Assembly: GCA_937864465.1 (NCBI GenBank)
Contig: CALMJU010000083.1
Coordinates: 111,456 to 165,504, forward strand
DNA: 54,049 bases
Direction of reading: 5' to 3'
Source: an uncultured Acidobacteriota bacterium
GTDB taxonomy: Bacteria; Acidobacteriota; Polarisedimenticolia; Polarisedimenticolales; JAIQFR01
This document shows positions 35,736 through 43,396 of the stretch, piece by piece. A program made the position numbers and the translations under genes. The notes below the pieces were generated by a model. The model was given only the letters and a program-made list of their open reading frames with translations. It was not told where the DNA came from and did not search any database. Each line of letters opens with the position of its first letter. Within the stretch, counting starts at the first letter, position 1.

Positions 35736-36313
35736 CGGCCCTCTCCCGGCCCCGTCTCGCCCTTCTTCATCTCGTCGAGCCCCGGCACATGGAGGGTGTC
35801 GCCGATCTCCCCGATCCGGGCGAGATCGACGGTCCCCGCGAGGTTGACGAAGACGACCTCTCCGTCGCCCCGGCCCATCACGAGGACGGTGACGCCGCGG
35901 ACGATCCGCTCGTCGTTCCGCACGAACACGTCCACTCGCTCCTCCGCGTCGCGGACCCGGGCGAGACGCTCCCACCCGCCCCGCTCGAGGCGGACCTCCG
36001 TCTCCCGGACGAGACGCTCCGCCCTCTCCGCCCGGGCCGGGTCGCCGCGCAGGGAGACGACGCAGGCCGTGATCGAGCGCAGCCCCTCGAGCACCGGCGC
36101 GATGTCCGGGTCCTCCCCGGCCCCGCGAGCCAGCGCCGAGAGGATCGACGGGCCCAGATGGACCTCGACGACCTCGTCGTCCTCGCCGGCGAGACCGCAA
36201 AACGCCGATCCGTCCACGAACCCATCGAGTCTCTCGATCTCCGTGTCGGCGGCTGCGGCCGGGGCGGTCACCATCATCGGAAGAACGAGGATCACGGGGA
36301 GCAGGAATCTCAT
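35732..36313 (-). CDS. DUF4252-family exported protein
   Basis: The 193-residue protein has a signal peptide (FLLPVILVLPMMVTAPAAA) and the DUF4252 pattern: EVVEVHLGPSILSALAR, a segment with ITACVVSLRG, and later DERIVRGVTVLVMG. DUF4252 proteins recur with ECF sigma factor/anti-sigma operons, and their role is unknown. Both ends overlap neighbours by 4 bases: ATGA with the anti-sigma gene, and GTGA with the next lipoprotein gene. It is probably an envelope protein made when the sigma factor is active. Confidence 0.8.
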   Translation of the reverse strand: MRFLLPVILVLPMMVTAPAAAADTEIERLDGFVDGSAFCGLAGEDDEVVEVHLGPSILSALARGAGEDPDIAPVLEGLRSITACVVSLRGDPARAERAERLVRETEVRLERGGWERLARVRDAEERVDVFVRNDERIVRGVTVLVMGRGDGEVVFVNLAGTVDLARIGEIGDTLHVPGLDEMKKGETGPGEGR

Positions 36314-36825
36314 GGCTTCCTCGACGCCGCGAAGGCGGACCAACGAACGGGGACGCGGTGGAGCGCCGGGGCGACGCGCTCCGCGATCACGCGATCGCGG
36401 GCGGTCCGCTCCGCCTCCCGCATCGCTCCGGCGGCCAGGGACAGGGCGATCCCGGCCTCGCGCCGGGCCCGGGCCAGCTCGTCGCCCGCCGGGGCCTCGG
36501 GAGGACCGGGTCGAATCAGGATCAGCGAGAGGACGATCGTCGCGGCCGCGGCGGCAGTCGCCCACGCCGCCCAGACGGCAGCCCGGACGCGTTCCCTCTC
36601 CCGGCGCACCGTCCGGTCCAGGATGTCCTCCAGGAAGACGCCCGGGAGAGGACGCTCCGGGAGAGCCCGAAGGCCTTCCCGGACGGTCTCGAGGCCGGCG
36701 ACGATCTCCCGGCACGAAGGACAGATCGCGAGGTGCGAATTGAGGGCCGCCTCCGCGGCCGGGTCGCGCTCCCCGTCGAGGCGCCGCTGCGCCAGATCCC
36801 GAGCGGTCCCGCACCGGTCGGTCAT
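36310..36825 (-). CDS. Anti-sigma factor with N-terminal zinc finger (zf-HC2)
   Basis: The 171-residue protein starts with a zinc-binding anti-sigma domain: H-x3-C-x2-C in LNSHLAICPSCREIV, preceded by conserved helical residues. A single membrane segment (about residues 85-110, AAVWAAWATAAAAATIVLSLILI) places the rest outside the cytoplasm. It should hold the cognate ECF sigma factor at the membrane until a signal releases it. It overlaps the sigma gene by 4 bases upstream and the DUF4252 gene by 4 bases downstream. Confidence 0.85.
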   Translation of the reverse strand: MTDRCGTARDLAQRRLDGERDPAAEAALNSHLAICPSCREIVAGLETVREGLRALPERPLPGVFLEDILDRTVRRERERVRAAVWAAWATAAAAATIVLSLILIRPGPPEAPAGDELARARREAGIALSLAAGAMREAERTARDRVIAERVAPALHRVPVRWSAFAASRKP

Positions 36826-37331
36826 GGCGAAACTCCTTCGGCCGCGAGGGCTTCCCTCAGCTTCTCCCGGGAGCGGTGCAGCGCGGCCTTCAGGGTTCCG
36901 AGCGGGATGGAGAGCGACTCCGCGATCTCCTCGTATCCGAGCCCCTCGACCTCGCGGAGCAGGACGACCGCCCGGTTCCGCGGCGACAGGCCGAGCAGGG
37001 CCGACTCGAGCCGTTCCCCGAGCAGGGAGGAATCCGCCAGCCGCGCGGGGTCCGGGGCGGGGTCGGCCGTCTCGATCCCTGCGGGACCGTCGGGCACCTC
37101 CCGGCGGACCGACAGGCGCCTGGAGCGGTCGATGCAGAGCCGGTGCGCGGTCCGCAGCAGCCACTCCCGGGCCCCCGCCTCGTGGACCTCCTCGCGGTGC
37201 TTCCAGAGCCTCATGAGCGTCTCCTGCGCGACGTCCCTCGCCTCCTCCCGGTCCCGCAGCATCCAGACCGCGTGGCTGTGGACGCGGCTGCCCCATTGCC
37301 GGACGACGCGCTCGAACGCTTCTCTCGTCAT
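36822..37331 (-). CDS. ECF-type RNA polymerase sigma factor
   Basis: The 169-residue protein has a region 2 core (EEARDVAQETLMRLWKHREEV) and a region 4 helix-turn-helix (LSPRNRAVVLLREVEGLGYEEIAESLSIPLGTLK, quoted by parts: YEEIAESLSIPLGTLKAALH). It is the first gene of a four-gene minus-strand operon and partners the anti-sigma factor it overlaps. ATG 37331 follows GGTAGGG. An ECF-type promoter lies just upstream, so the gene probably drives its own transcription. A longer frame reaches 37481 but adds an unconserved N-terminus. Confidence 0.9.
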   Translation of the reverse strand: MTREAFERVVRQWGSRVHSHAVWMLRDREEARDVAQETLMRLWKHREEVHEAGAREWLLRTAHRLCIDRSRRLSVRREVPDGPAGIETADPAPDPARLADSSLLGERLESALLGLSPRNRAVVLLREVEGLGYEEIAESLSIPLGTLKAALHRSREKLREALAAEGVSP

Positions 37332-37344
37332 GCGCCCTACCTGG

Positions 37345-37368
37345 AACGCGCCGCGCCCGGAAAAGGTT
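37345..37368 (-). promoter_or_regulatory. ECF-type promoter, likely autoregulated by the sigma factor
   Basis: On the minus strand AACCTTTT (37361-37368) is followed, with 16 bases between AACC... and the -10 measured from the AACC core, by CGTT (37345-37348). AAC plus CGT at this spacing is the usual form of ECF promoters, and self-regulation is the rule for them. Confidence 0.5.
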
Positions 37369-37429
37369 GCGTGCGAGCGCCCCCGAGAAGGCGGAGCGAG
37401 GCGCGAACCTGGGACGAGGCGCCCGTTCA

Positions 37430-37438
37430 TGATATGGT
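37430..37438 (+). promoter_or_regulatory. Extended -10 candidate for the oxidoreductase operon
   Basis: TG-A-TATGGT on the plus strand, four of six hexamer bases plus the TG. It lies about 120 bases before ATG 37556, in the 224-base gap between the divergent sigma and oxidoreductase operons, the largest gap in the window. No good -35 is seen. Confidence 0.35.
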
Positions 37439-37555
37439 GGAGTGACCCCGCGGCAGCTGCTCGGGGCGAATTCCCGCACACGGGGACCGCGGCGCCGCCG
37501 TCGACCGAGTTCGGGTCGTGGCGCGCGCGCTCCCCCGTGAAGCGACGGGTGGACG

Positions 37556-37840
37556 ATGCCGAATCTCGAGACGGACCGCGGCGGCGAACCGAAGGGGGCG
37601 CCGGCCGCCAAGAAGCCCCTCCCCGTGATCGAGGTCAAGGTCGCCTGGTGCAAGGGCTGCGGCCTGTGCGTGGAGTACTGCAATCGAGGCGTGCTGCAGA
37701 TGGACGGCGTCGTGCCCAAGGTGGTCGCGCCGGAGAAGTGCACGCGCTGCATGCAGTGCGAGGTGATCTGTCCCGACTTCGCCATCGAGGTCCGGGACGG
37801 AGAGGGGCAAGCGAAATCCCCCGGGGAGAAGCGCGGATGA
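37556..37840 (+). CDS. korD: 2-oxoacid:ferredoxin oxidoreductase delta subunit (2x4Fe-4S ferredoxin)
   Basis: The 94-residue protein has two complete C-x2-C-x2-C-x3-C motifs (C32, C35, C38, C42 and C62, C65, C68, C72), enough for two 4Fe-4S clusters. An N-terminal extension of about 25 residues is rich in Lys and Pro. It carries electrons from the TPP-dependent catalytic core to ferredoxin. It is the first gene of a delta-alpha-beta-gamma operon, the order of oorDABC in Helicobacter and Campylobacter, which act on 2-oxoglutarate. The stop overlaps the alpha-subunit start by ATGA. Confidence 0.9.
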   Translation: MPNLETDRGGEPKGAPAAKKPLPVIEVKVAWCKGCGLCVEYCNRGVLQMDGVVPKVVAPEKCTRCMQCEVICPDFAIEVRDGEGQAKSPGEKRG

Positions 37841-39012
37841 GCGACACGGCGGCTGCCGGGACGCGAACGCAGGTGCTGTCGGGCAACGAGGCGTGCGCCC
37901 TGGGCGCGATGGCCGCGGGGCTCACCTTCTACGGCGGCTATCCGATCACCCCCTCGTCCGAGATCGCGGAGGACCTCAGCGAGCTGCTGCCGAAGGCGGG
38001 CGGCGCGTTCATCCAGATGGAGGACGAGATCGCGGCGATGGGGGCGATCATCGGTGCCTCGCTCGCCGGGGCGAAGGCGATGACGGCGACCAGCGGGCCC
38101 GGGTTCTCCCTGAAGCAGGAGAACATCGGGTTCGCCTGCATGGCCGAGGTGCCCTGCGTCGTGGTCAACGTCCAGCGCGGGGGGCCGAGCACCGGCCTGC
38201 CGACGATGCCCGCCCAGGGAGACGTCCAGCAGGCCCGATGGGGGACGCACGGCGACCACGCGATCATCGCGCTGGCGCCGTATTCCGTGGCGGAGACCTT
38301 CGATCTCACGGTCCGCGCGTTCAATCTCGCGGAGACCTTCCGGACCCCCGTGATCCTGCTCCTCGACGAGATCATCGGCCACGTGAACGAGAAGGTCCGC
38401 CTGCCCGAAAAGGTCGAGATCGTCGAGAGGAAAGGGCCGGACGCGCCTCCCGGGAAGTACCTCCCATACCGCCACACCGAGGACGGCGTCCCGCCGATGG
38501 CGGTCTACGGGAGGGACGGGTACCGGTTCCACGTCACGGGGCTCGCGCACGACCAGACCGGCTTCCCGACGAACAACCCGAAGGAGATCGATCTCCTGAA
38601 CCGCCGCCTCGTCTGGAAGATCGAGCGGAGGCGCGACGAGATCGTCGAGGTCGTCCGGGAGCGGTGCGACGACGCGGAGATCCTCGTGTTCGCGTACGGC
38701 TCGGTCGCGCGCGCGGCCCATCAGGCGATCCGCGAGGCCCGCGAGGCGGGGATCGCGGCCGGGCTCCTGAGGCCGAGGACGCTCTGGCCCTTCCCCGACC
38801 GCGAGGTCCGGGAGTTGGCCGAGCGGGTCCGCACGATCGTCGTGCCGGAGATGAACCTGGGGCAGATGGCGCACGAGGTCGAGTGGGCGGCCCGGGGGGC
38901 GTGCCCCGTGGTGCCGTTCGGCCGGGTGGACGGGCTTCCCGTGAGCCCGGCGCAGATCCTCCATCGGATCCGGGAGGCCGCTCGGGCCTCCGGCCGGGAA
39001 GCGAGGCCATGA
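37837..39012 (+). CDS. korA: 2-oxoacid:ferredoxin oxidoreductase alpha subunit
   Basis: The 391-residue protein has the GYPITPSSE motif (34-42) typical of KorA/OorA, followed by EDEIAAMGAIIGASLAGAKAMTATSGPGFSL (parts: EDEIAAMGAI, TATSGPGFSL), and a C-terminal domain. These regions form the pyrimidine-side and substrate-binding domains of the oxidoreductase. With the beta subunit it builds the TPP active site that decarboxylates a 2-oxoacid to acyl-CoA and reduces ferredoxin. The motif and subunit order favour 2-oxoglutarate over pyruvate, but substrate specificity is inferred. It overlaps both neighbouring genes by 4 bases. Confidence 0.9.
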   Translation: MSDTAAAGTRTQVLSGNEACALGAMAAGLTFYGGYPITPSSEIAEDLSELLPKAGGAFIQMEDEIAAMGAIIGASLAGAKAMTATSGPGFSLKQENIGFACMAEVPCVVVNVQRGGPSTGLPTMPAQGDVQQARWGTHGDHAIIALAPYSVAETFDLTVRAFNLAETFRTPVILLLDEIIGHVNEKVRLPEKVEIVERKGPDAPPGKYLPYRHTEDGVPPMAVYGRDGYRFHVTGLAHDQTGFPTNNPKEIDLLNRRLVWKIERRRDEIVEVVRERCDDAEILVFAYGSVARAAHQAIREAREAGIAAGLLRPRTLWPFPDREVRELAERVRTIVVPEMNLGQMAHEVEWAARGACPVVPFGRVDGLPVSPAQILHRIREAARASGREARP

Positions 39013-39863
39013 CCGACTACGACAAATACCTGAGGCTCGACAAGTTCCCGCTCATCTGGTGCCCGGGGTGCGGCGACGGGATCGTCCTCAAGGCGATCCT
39101 GCGGGCCGTGGACCGGATCGGCCTGAGCCAGGACGAGATCTGCATGGTGTCGGGCATCGGATGCTCGAGCCGGACGCCGGGGTACGTGGACGTGAACACG
39201 CTGCACACGACCCACGGGCGTGCAATCGCGTTCGCAACAGGCGTCAAGATGGCCCGGCCCGACCTCACCGTGATCGTGGTGACGGGCGACGGCGACGCGA
39301 CGGCGATCGGCGGCAACCACTTCATCCACGCCGCGCGCCGGAACATCGACATCACCGTGCTCCTCTACAACAACTGGATCTACGGGATGACGGGCGGGCA
39401 GGCTTCTCCCACGACGCCCAGGGGGAAGCGCGCGTCCACCGCGAAGTTCGGCTCGTTCGAGCCGAACTTCGACATCGTCGCCCTCGCGGCGGGGGCGGGC
39501 GCGTCGTTCGTGGCGCGGGAGACCGTCGCGAAGCCCCTGGCCCTCGACAAGCTCATCGAGCGCGCGATCCTCAAGAAGGGGTTCTCGCTCGTCGAGGTGA
39601 TGACCCCCTGCCCGACGACGTACGGCCGCCGCAACAAGCCGGCCGATCCCCTGCTGATGGTCCAGGACCTCAAGGACCGGTCCGTGCCGCGCGGCAAGGT
39701 CGAGGACATTCCGGAGCTCGAGCGGGAGAGCGCGATCGTCACCGGGGTGTTCGTGGACGTGAACAAGCCGGAGTACACCGAGCAGTACGCCGGGCTCGTC
39801 GAGAAACTCGGCGGCCGGAGGACCGCCCCCGCCGCCCCGTCGGGAGGGAGCAAGACGCCATGA
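39009..39863 (+). CDS. korB: 2-oxoacid:ferredoxin oxidoreductase beta subunit
   Basis: The 284-residue protein has WCPGCGDG (C18, C21) for an iron-sulfur cluster and the TPP-Mg motif GDGD (93-96) with NN at 121-122 in LLYNNWIYGMTGGQ. HTTHGRAIAFATGVK is also family-typical. It binds thiamine diphosphate and forms the active site with the alpha subunit. It sits in the tightly overlapped operon between alpha and gamma subunit genes, sharing ATGA at both ends. Confidence 0.92.
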   Translation: MTDYDKYLRLDKFPLIWCPGCGDGIVLKAILRAVDRIGLSQDEICMVSGIGCSSRTPGYVDVNTLHTTHGRAIAFATGVKMARPDLTVIVVTGDGDATAIGGNHFIHAARRNIDITVLLYNNWIYGMTGGQASPTTPRGKRASTAKFGSFEPNFDIVALAAGAGASFVARETVAKPLALDKLIERAILKKGFSLVEVMTPCPTTYGRRNKPADPLLMVQDLKDRSVPRGKVEDIPELERESAIVTGVFVDVNKPEYTEQYAGLVEKLGGRRTAPAAPSGGSKTP

Positions 39864-40414
39864 GCTTCCGGTACGAGATCCGGTTGAGCGGCGAGGGAGG
39901 GCAGGGCCTGGTGCTCGCCGGGAAGATCCTCGCCGAGGCGGCGGCGATCTACGACGACCACAACGCGACCCAGAGCCAGTCGTACGGTCCGGAGGCGCGC
40001 GGCGGGGCGAGCAAGTCCGACGTGATCATCTCCGACGGCGAGATCGACTACCCGAAGGCGGAGCACATCGACCTCCTCCTCGCCCTGACGCAGGAGGCCC
40101 TGGACAAGTACGTCTCCGATCTCCAGCCCGGCGGGACCCTGGTCGTGGACTCCGACGCGGTCGAGCGCCTTCCGGAGGGGAAGTGGCGCGTCGTGCGCCA
40201 CCCGTTCGTCCGGACCGCCCGCGAGCAGCTCGGGAAAGCGGTGGTCGCCAACATCGTCGCGCTCGGGCTCATCGTCCGGCTGTCGCGGGCGGTGAACGAG
40301 GACTCCGCCGAGCAGGCGATCCTCGCGCGAGTGCCGAAGGGGACCGAGGATCTGAACCGGCGGGCGTACCGGCTGGGTCTCGACCTCGGCGGCGAGGCCG
40401 CCGCGGCCCGCTGA
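39860..40414 (+). CDS. korC: 2-oxoacid:ferredoxin oxidoreductase gamma subunit
   Basis: The 184-residue protein has the gamma-subunit pattern: RLSGEGGQGLVLAGKILAEAA near the start (shown in part: GEGGQGLVLAGKIL), QSYGPEARGGASKSDVIIS, and VVANIVALGLIV. It binds CoA and helps close the active site of the oxidoreductase. It completes the delta-alpha-beta-gamma set. The next gene begins 27 bases later and may be partly co-transcribed, although it also has its own promoter-like motif. Confidence 0.92.
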   Translation: MSFRYEIRLSGEGGQGLVLAGKILAEAAAIYDDHNATQSQSYGPEARGGASKSDVIISDGEIDYPKAEHIDLLLALTQEALDKYVSDLQPGGTLVVDSDAVERLPEGKWRVVRHPFVRTAREQLGKAVVANIVALGLIVRLSRAVNEDSAEQAILARVPKGTEDLNRRAYRLGLDLGGEAAAAR

Positions 40415-40422
40415 CCGAATTC

Positions 40423-40433
40423 CGTTAAGATAT
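40423..40433 (+). promoter_or_regulatory. CGTTAAGATAT promoter-like motif before the GlnE-like gene
   Basis: An AT-rich 11-base motif identical to the one at 26343-26353 (minus). TAAGAT (40426-40431) could be a -10; ATG 40441 begins ten bases after it, which would give a leaderless or nearly leaderless transcript. There is no Shine-Dalgarno sequence. Confidence 0.35.
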
Positions 40434-40440
40434 CCCGCCG

Positions 40441-43383
40441 ATGCACGCCGCATTTCAACGGCTCTTCGCGCGGGTCCGGCCGCTCGGGAACCCGGCGCGG
40501 AAGCACCTGTGGGCGGTGGAGCGCTGGGGCGAGACGCTGGTCGGGCGCCTCGAGGCGGCGGGAACGCTGGCGGACGTCCATCTCGACCGCACCGCGCCGG
40601 TCCCCGCCGAGGACTTCGACGTCGTCGCCGCGGCGGGCCGGGACCCCGAAGAGAGGCTCGCTCTCCTGGGGACCTTCTACTGCGTGCAGCACCTCCACCA
40701 GAACGCGAGGGCGCTCGAGCAGCTCGCCATCGACCTCGCCGAGGACCCGGACAGGCTCCGCTCGTACGCGTCGTTCCGCGATCGGGCGGAGGAGCAGTTC
40801 TCGCTCCTCATCACGACCTACATCCGGCAAGTGCTCCGCGTGGTCCGCCACCCGGACGCCGGCCCGTTCGCTCTGCTGAGCGTGGGCACGCGCGGCCACC
40901 AGGACGACGTGGACATCGCGGTGATCGACTCGGGGGACGGCGACCGGTCCGCGATCGACGGGACGATGGCGCGCCTCGCGGCGCAGTGCCTGAGGTTCGC
41001 GAGCCCTCTCGACAACTATCTGGCCCACGAGGTCGGCGCGCCAGGATTCTGCGTCGGCATCGAGGAGCTGGCGGCGGCGCTCCGCTCCGGGCGGCTCGAC
41101 TGCGTCGTCGTGACCGAGCTCCTCCGCGCCGAGCTCCTGGACGGCGAGCCGGAGATCCACCGCCGTCTCCGCGACGAGGTGACCGCCGAGTACTTCTTCC
41201 GGCAGCGCGGCGACAACCTCCGGCACGAGCTGTACCTCCGGGGGCTCCTCGGCGAGACCCGCTCGTTCCTCCTGCGCCCGCCGGCCCGGGACCGGGTGAA
41301 CCCGAAGGACGAAGGCCTGCGCCTGATCCTGGGGCTGACGACCGCGTTCCAGGTGATCGAGGGGCTCGGGACGTCCGCGAGGGGGGAGCTGTTCGACGAC
41401 CTGATCGCGTGGAGGCCCGAGCTGGCCCGGCCCCTCGCTCGCCTGAAGCGCGCGTGGATCTTCCTCGAGACGTTCCGCCTGGCGACGCACCTCCTCATCT
41501 CGCAGGAGGAGGACCTGGCGGTCGAGGGCCCGGAGGCGGAGGAGTCGCTCCGCGTTCTCGCCGGGGCGCTCGGGTACCGCGACCGGGGGCCCGTTCGCGC
41601 CGTCAGCCACCTGCTCGTCCACTACCACGAGGCGCTGGAGGCTGCGGGGCTGGCCGCGAACCTCCTGATGACCGAGGTGGCGCGCCACCTGAGGGATCAC
41701 GGGCCGTTCTCGCGCTGGGCGACCTCGGCGCCGAAGGGCAACCTCGCCGTCGAGCTCGCGAGGAAGCTGACCGAGGCCTCGCTCGCGTTCCGGGGGGTGC
41801 GCTTCTACGACGACCTGATCGAGGCGTTCTCGGCCCCCGGGGGACCGCATCTCGACGCCTTCGCGCGCGGCTTCGCGGGCCTCCCCGAGGACGAGCGCCG
41901 CGGCATCGCCGCGACCTACGCGGACTGGGGGTGCGACGCGCCCTATGCGTTCCTCTCGATCCTGACGCTCCTGGCGGCGCGGAGGGTCGCCGGCCCGTCG
42001 TTCGAGGCGGCGCGAGAGATCGCCGACCGGTTCCTCGCGCGCCTCTCCCGGCTCCCGGAGGCCGTGCGGGCCCTGTCCCGCGTGTTCCGGTACTATCCGG
42101 CGCTCGTCAACCGTTTCCTCCTCGGCCTCGACCCCGCCGGGCTCGAAGGCCTCCTCGCGGCGACCGAGGTGCCGATCGGCGACCCCGAGGTGGCTCTCGC
42201 GCGGGACCGCCTCCAGGCCGCCATCCGTGTGCACCTCAAGAGCAGCCCGTACATCCTGCGGGTGCTGGGCCGGGTCACGGAGCGCCACCCCGCGACCGTG
42301 GACGCGCTGTCGGACGACGCCACGCTCAGGACGGTCGCCCTCGGGCGCCTCGCGGCCAGCGAGAGGCACCCCAGCGCCGAGGAGCAGAGGGGGCTCCTCG
42401 GAGACTTCTACGACATCGAGTTCCTCCGGATCGCGATGGGCACGCTGCGAGGGGAGCCAGACCGGCGGGCCCGCGAGGGCTTCTCGGACCTCACGACGAA
42501 CTACCTCGACCGGCTCTTCGATTTCTGCTTCCGGGAGGCGGACCGGGACGCGCGAGGCAGGGTCCCGCCGCGCGACCGGATCGGGATCTTCCTCGCGGGC
42601 GGAAACGCCCGGCGGAGACCCTACGACGAGGACTACGACGTCGTGGCCCTCGTCGATTCGGACGCCCCGGAGGACGTGCTCTTCGCCGAGCGCGTGGTCA
42701 TGCGGATGAACCGCCAGATCGCGAGGCGCGGCATCGTCGCGCAGTATCGCCTGGCCGAGCACGTCGGACGGTTCGTCGCGACGCTCGACGAGGTGGCCGC
42801 CCTGCTGGCCGGGGACAGGGGCGACCTCTTCGTCGACCGCTGCCAGCTCCTCGGGGCGAGGCGAGTGGTGGGGAGCCACGGGATCGAGGACCTGCTCTGC
42901 CGGCGCGTGATCGAGCCGTTCCTCTTCGACGACGCGGCCTCGTTCGCGGAGCGCGTCGCGCGGGAGATCGGGGAGAGGCGGCGCGCCCACCGCCCGATGC
43001 CCGACGGGCTCGTCCACCTCAAGGAAGCGCCCGGGGGGCTCCGGGAGATCGACCTGAGCCTGGCGATCGCCAAGGCACGGCTTCGGATCTGGGACCCGTC
43101 CCGTCCCGACCGTGTCGCGGAGATCGGCCGGATCGATCCGGCCCGGGCCCCCCTCTACGAGGGCCTCGGCGAGGTCTACGACTTCCTGGTCGCGCTCCGG
43201 TCGGCCTACCGCGTCACCGTCGTCGCGTCCGACGAGATCGAGCGGAGCCGCCTCGACGCGCCCGCCCGGATCTTGGGATACGAGAACGGGACGGGGGACG
43301 CGGCGCACCGGCTCTTCGAGGACCTCGAGCGGCGGATGGCGGCGGCCGCGGCGTTCGTGGACGAGCTGCTGTCCGGCGCGTGA
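40441..43383 (+). CDS. GlnE-like protein with two nucleotidyltransferase domains
   Basis: The 980-residue length equals that of glutamine synthetase adenylyltransferase (GlnE). Two nucleotidyltransferase motifs are visible: SVGTRGHQDDVDIAV (147-161) and GGNARRRPYDEDYDVV (720-735), each with paired acidic residues. About 140 residues after the second, LKEAPGGLREIDLSLA matches the KLGPGGIREIEF-type motif of GlnE and the KEGPGGLRD motif of GlnD; the same position in the first half (DEGLRLILGL) is degenerate. Neither catalytic loop is the standard G-x-G..SDxDL. So the fold is GlnE-like while the target protein and nucleotide are unknown. The gene follows the oxidoreductase operon by 27 bases, with a possible leaderless promoter. 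Confidence 0.7.
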   Translation: MHAAFQRLFARVRPLGNPARKHLWAVERWGETLVGRLEAAGTLADVHLDRTAPVPAEDFDVVAAAGRDPEERLALLGTFYCVQHLHQNARALEQLAIDLAEDPDRLRSYASFRDRAEEQFSLLITTYIRQVLRVVRHPDAGPFALLSVGTRGHQDDVDIAVIDSGDGDRSAIDGTMARLAAQCLRFASPLDNYLAHEVGAPGFCVGIEELAAALRSGRLDCVVVTELLRAELLDGEPEIHRRLRDEVTAEYFFRQRGDNLRHELYLRGLLGETRSFLLRPPARDRVNPKDEGLRLILGLTTAFQVIEGLGTSARGELFDDLIAWRPELARPLARLKRAWIFLETFRLATHLLISQEEDLAVEGPEAEESLRVLAGALGYRDRGPVRAVSHLLVHYHEALEAAGLAANLLMTEVARHLRDHGPFSRWATSAPKGNLAVELARKLTEASLAFRGVRFYDDLIEAFSAPGGPHLDAFARGFAGLPEDERRGIAATYADWGCDAPYAFLSILTLLAARRVAGPSFEAAREIADRFLARLSRLPEAVRALSRVFRYYPALVNRFLLGLDPAGLEGLLAATEVPIGDPEVALARDRLQAAIRVHLKSSPYILRVLGRVTERHPATVDALSDDATLRTVALGRLAASERHPSAEEQRGLLGDFYDIEFLRIAMGTLRGEPDRRAREGFSDLTTNYLDRLFDFCFREADRDARGRVPPRDRIGIFLAGGNARRRPYDEDYDVVALVDSDAPEDVLFAERVVMRMNRQIARRGIVAQYRLAEHVGRFVATLDEVAALLAGDRGDLFVDRCQLLGARRVVGSHGIEDLLCRRVIEPFLFDDAASFAERVAREIGERRRAHRPMPDGLVHLKEAPGGLREIDLSLAIAKARLRIWDPSRPDRVAEIGRIDPARAPLYEGLGEVYDFLVALRSAYRVTVVASDEIERSRLDAPARILGYENGTGDAAHRLFEDLERRMAAAAAFVDELLSGA

Positions 43384-43396
43384 CCGGATCGGCCCG

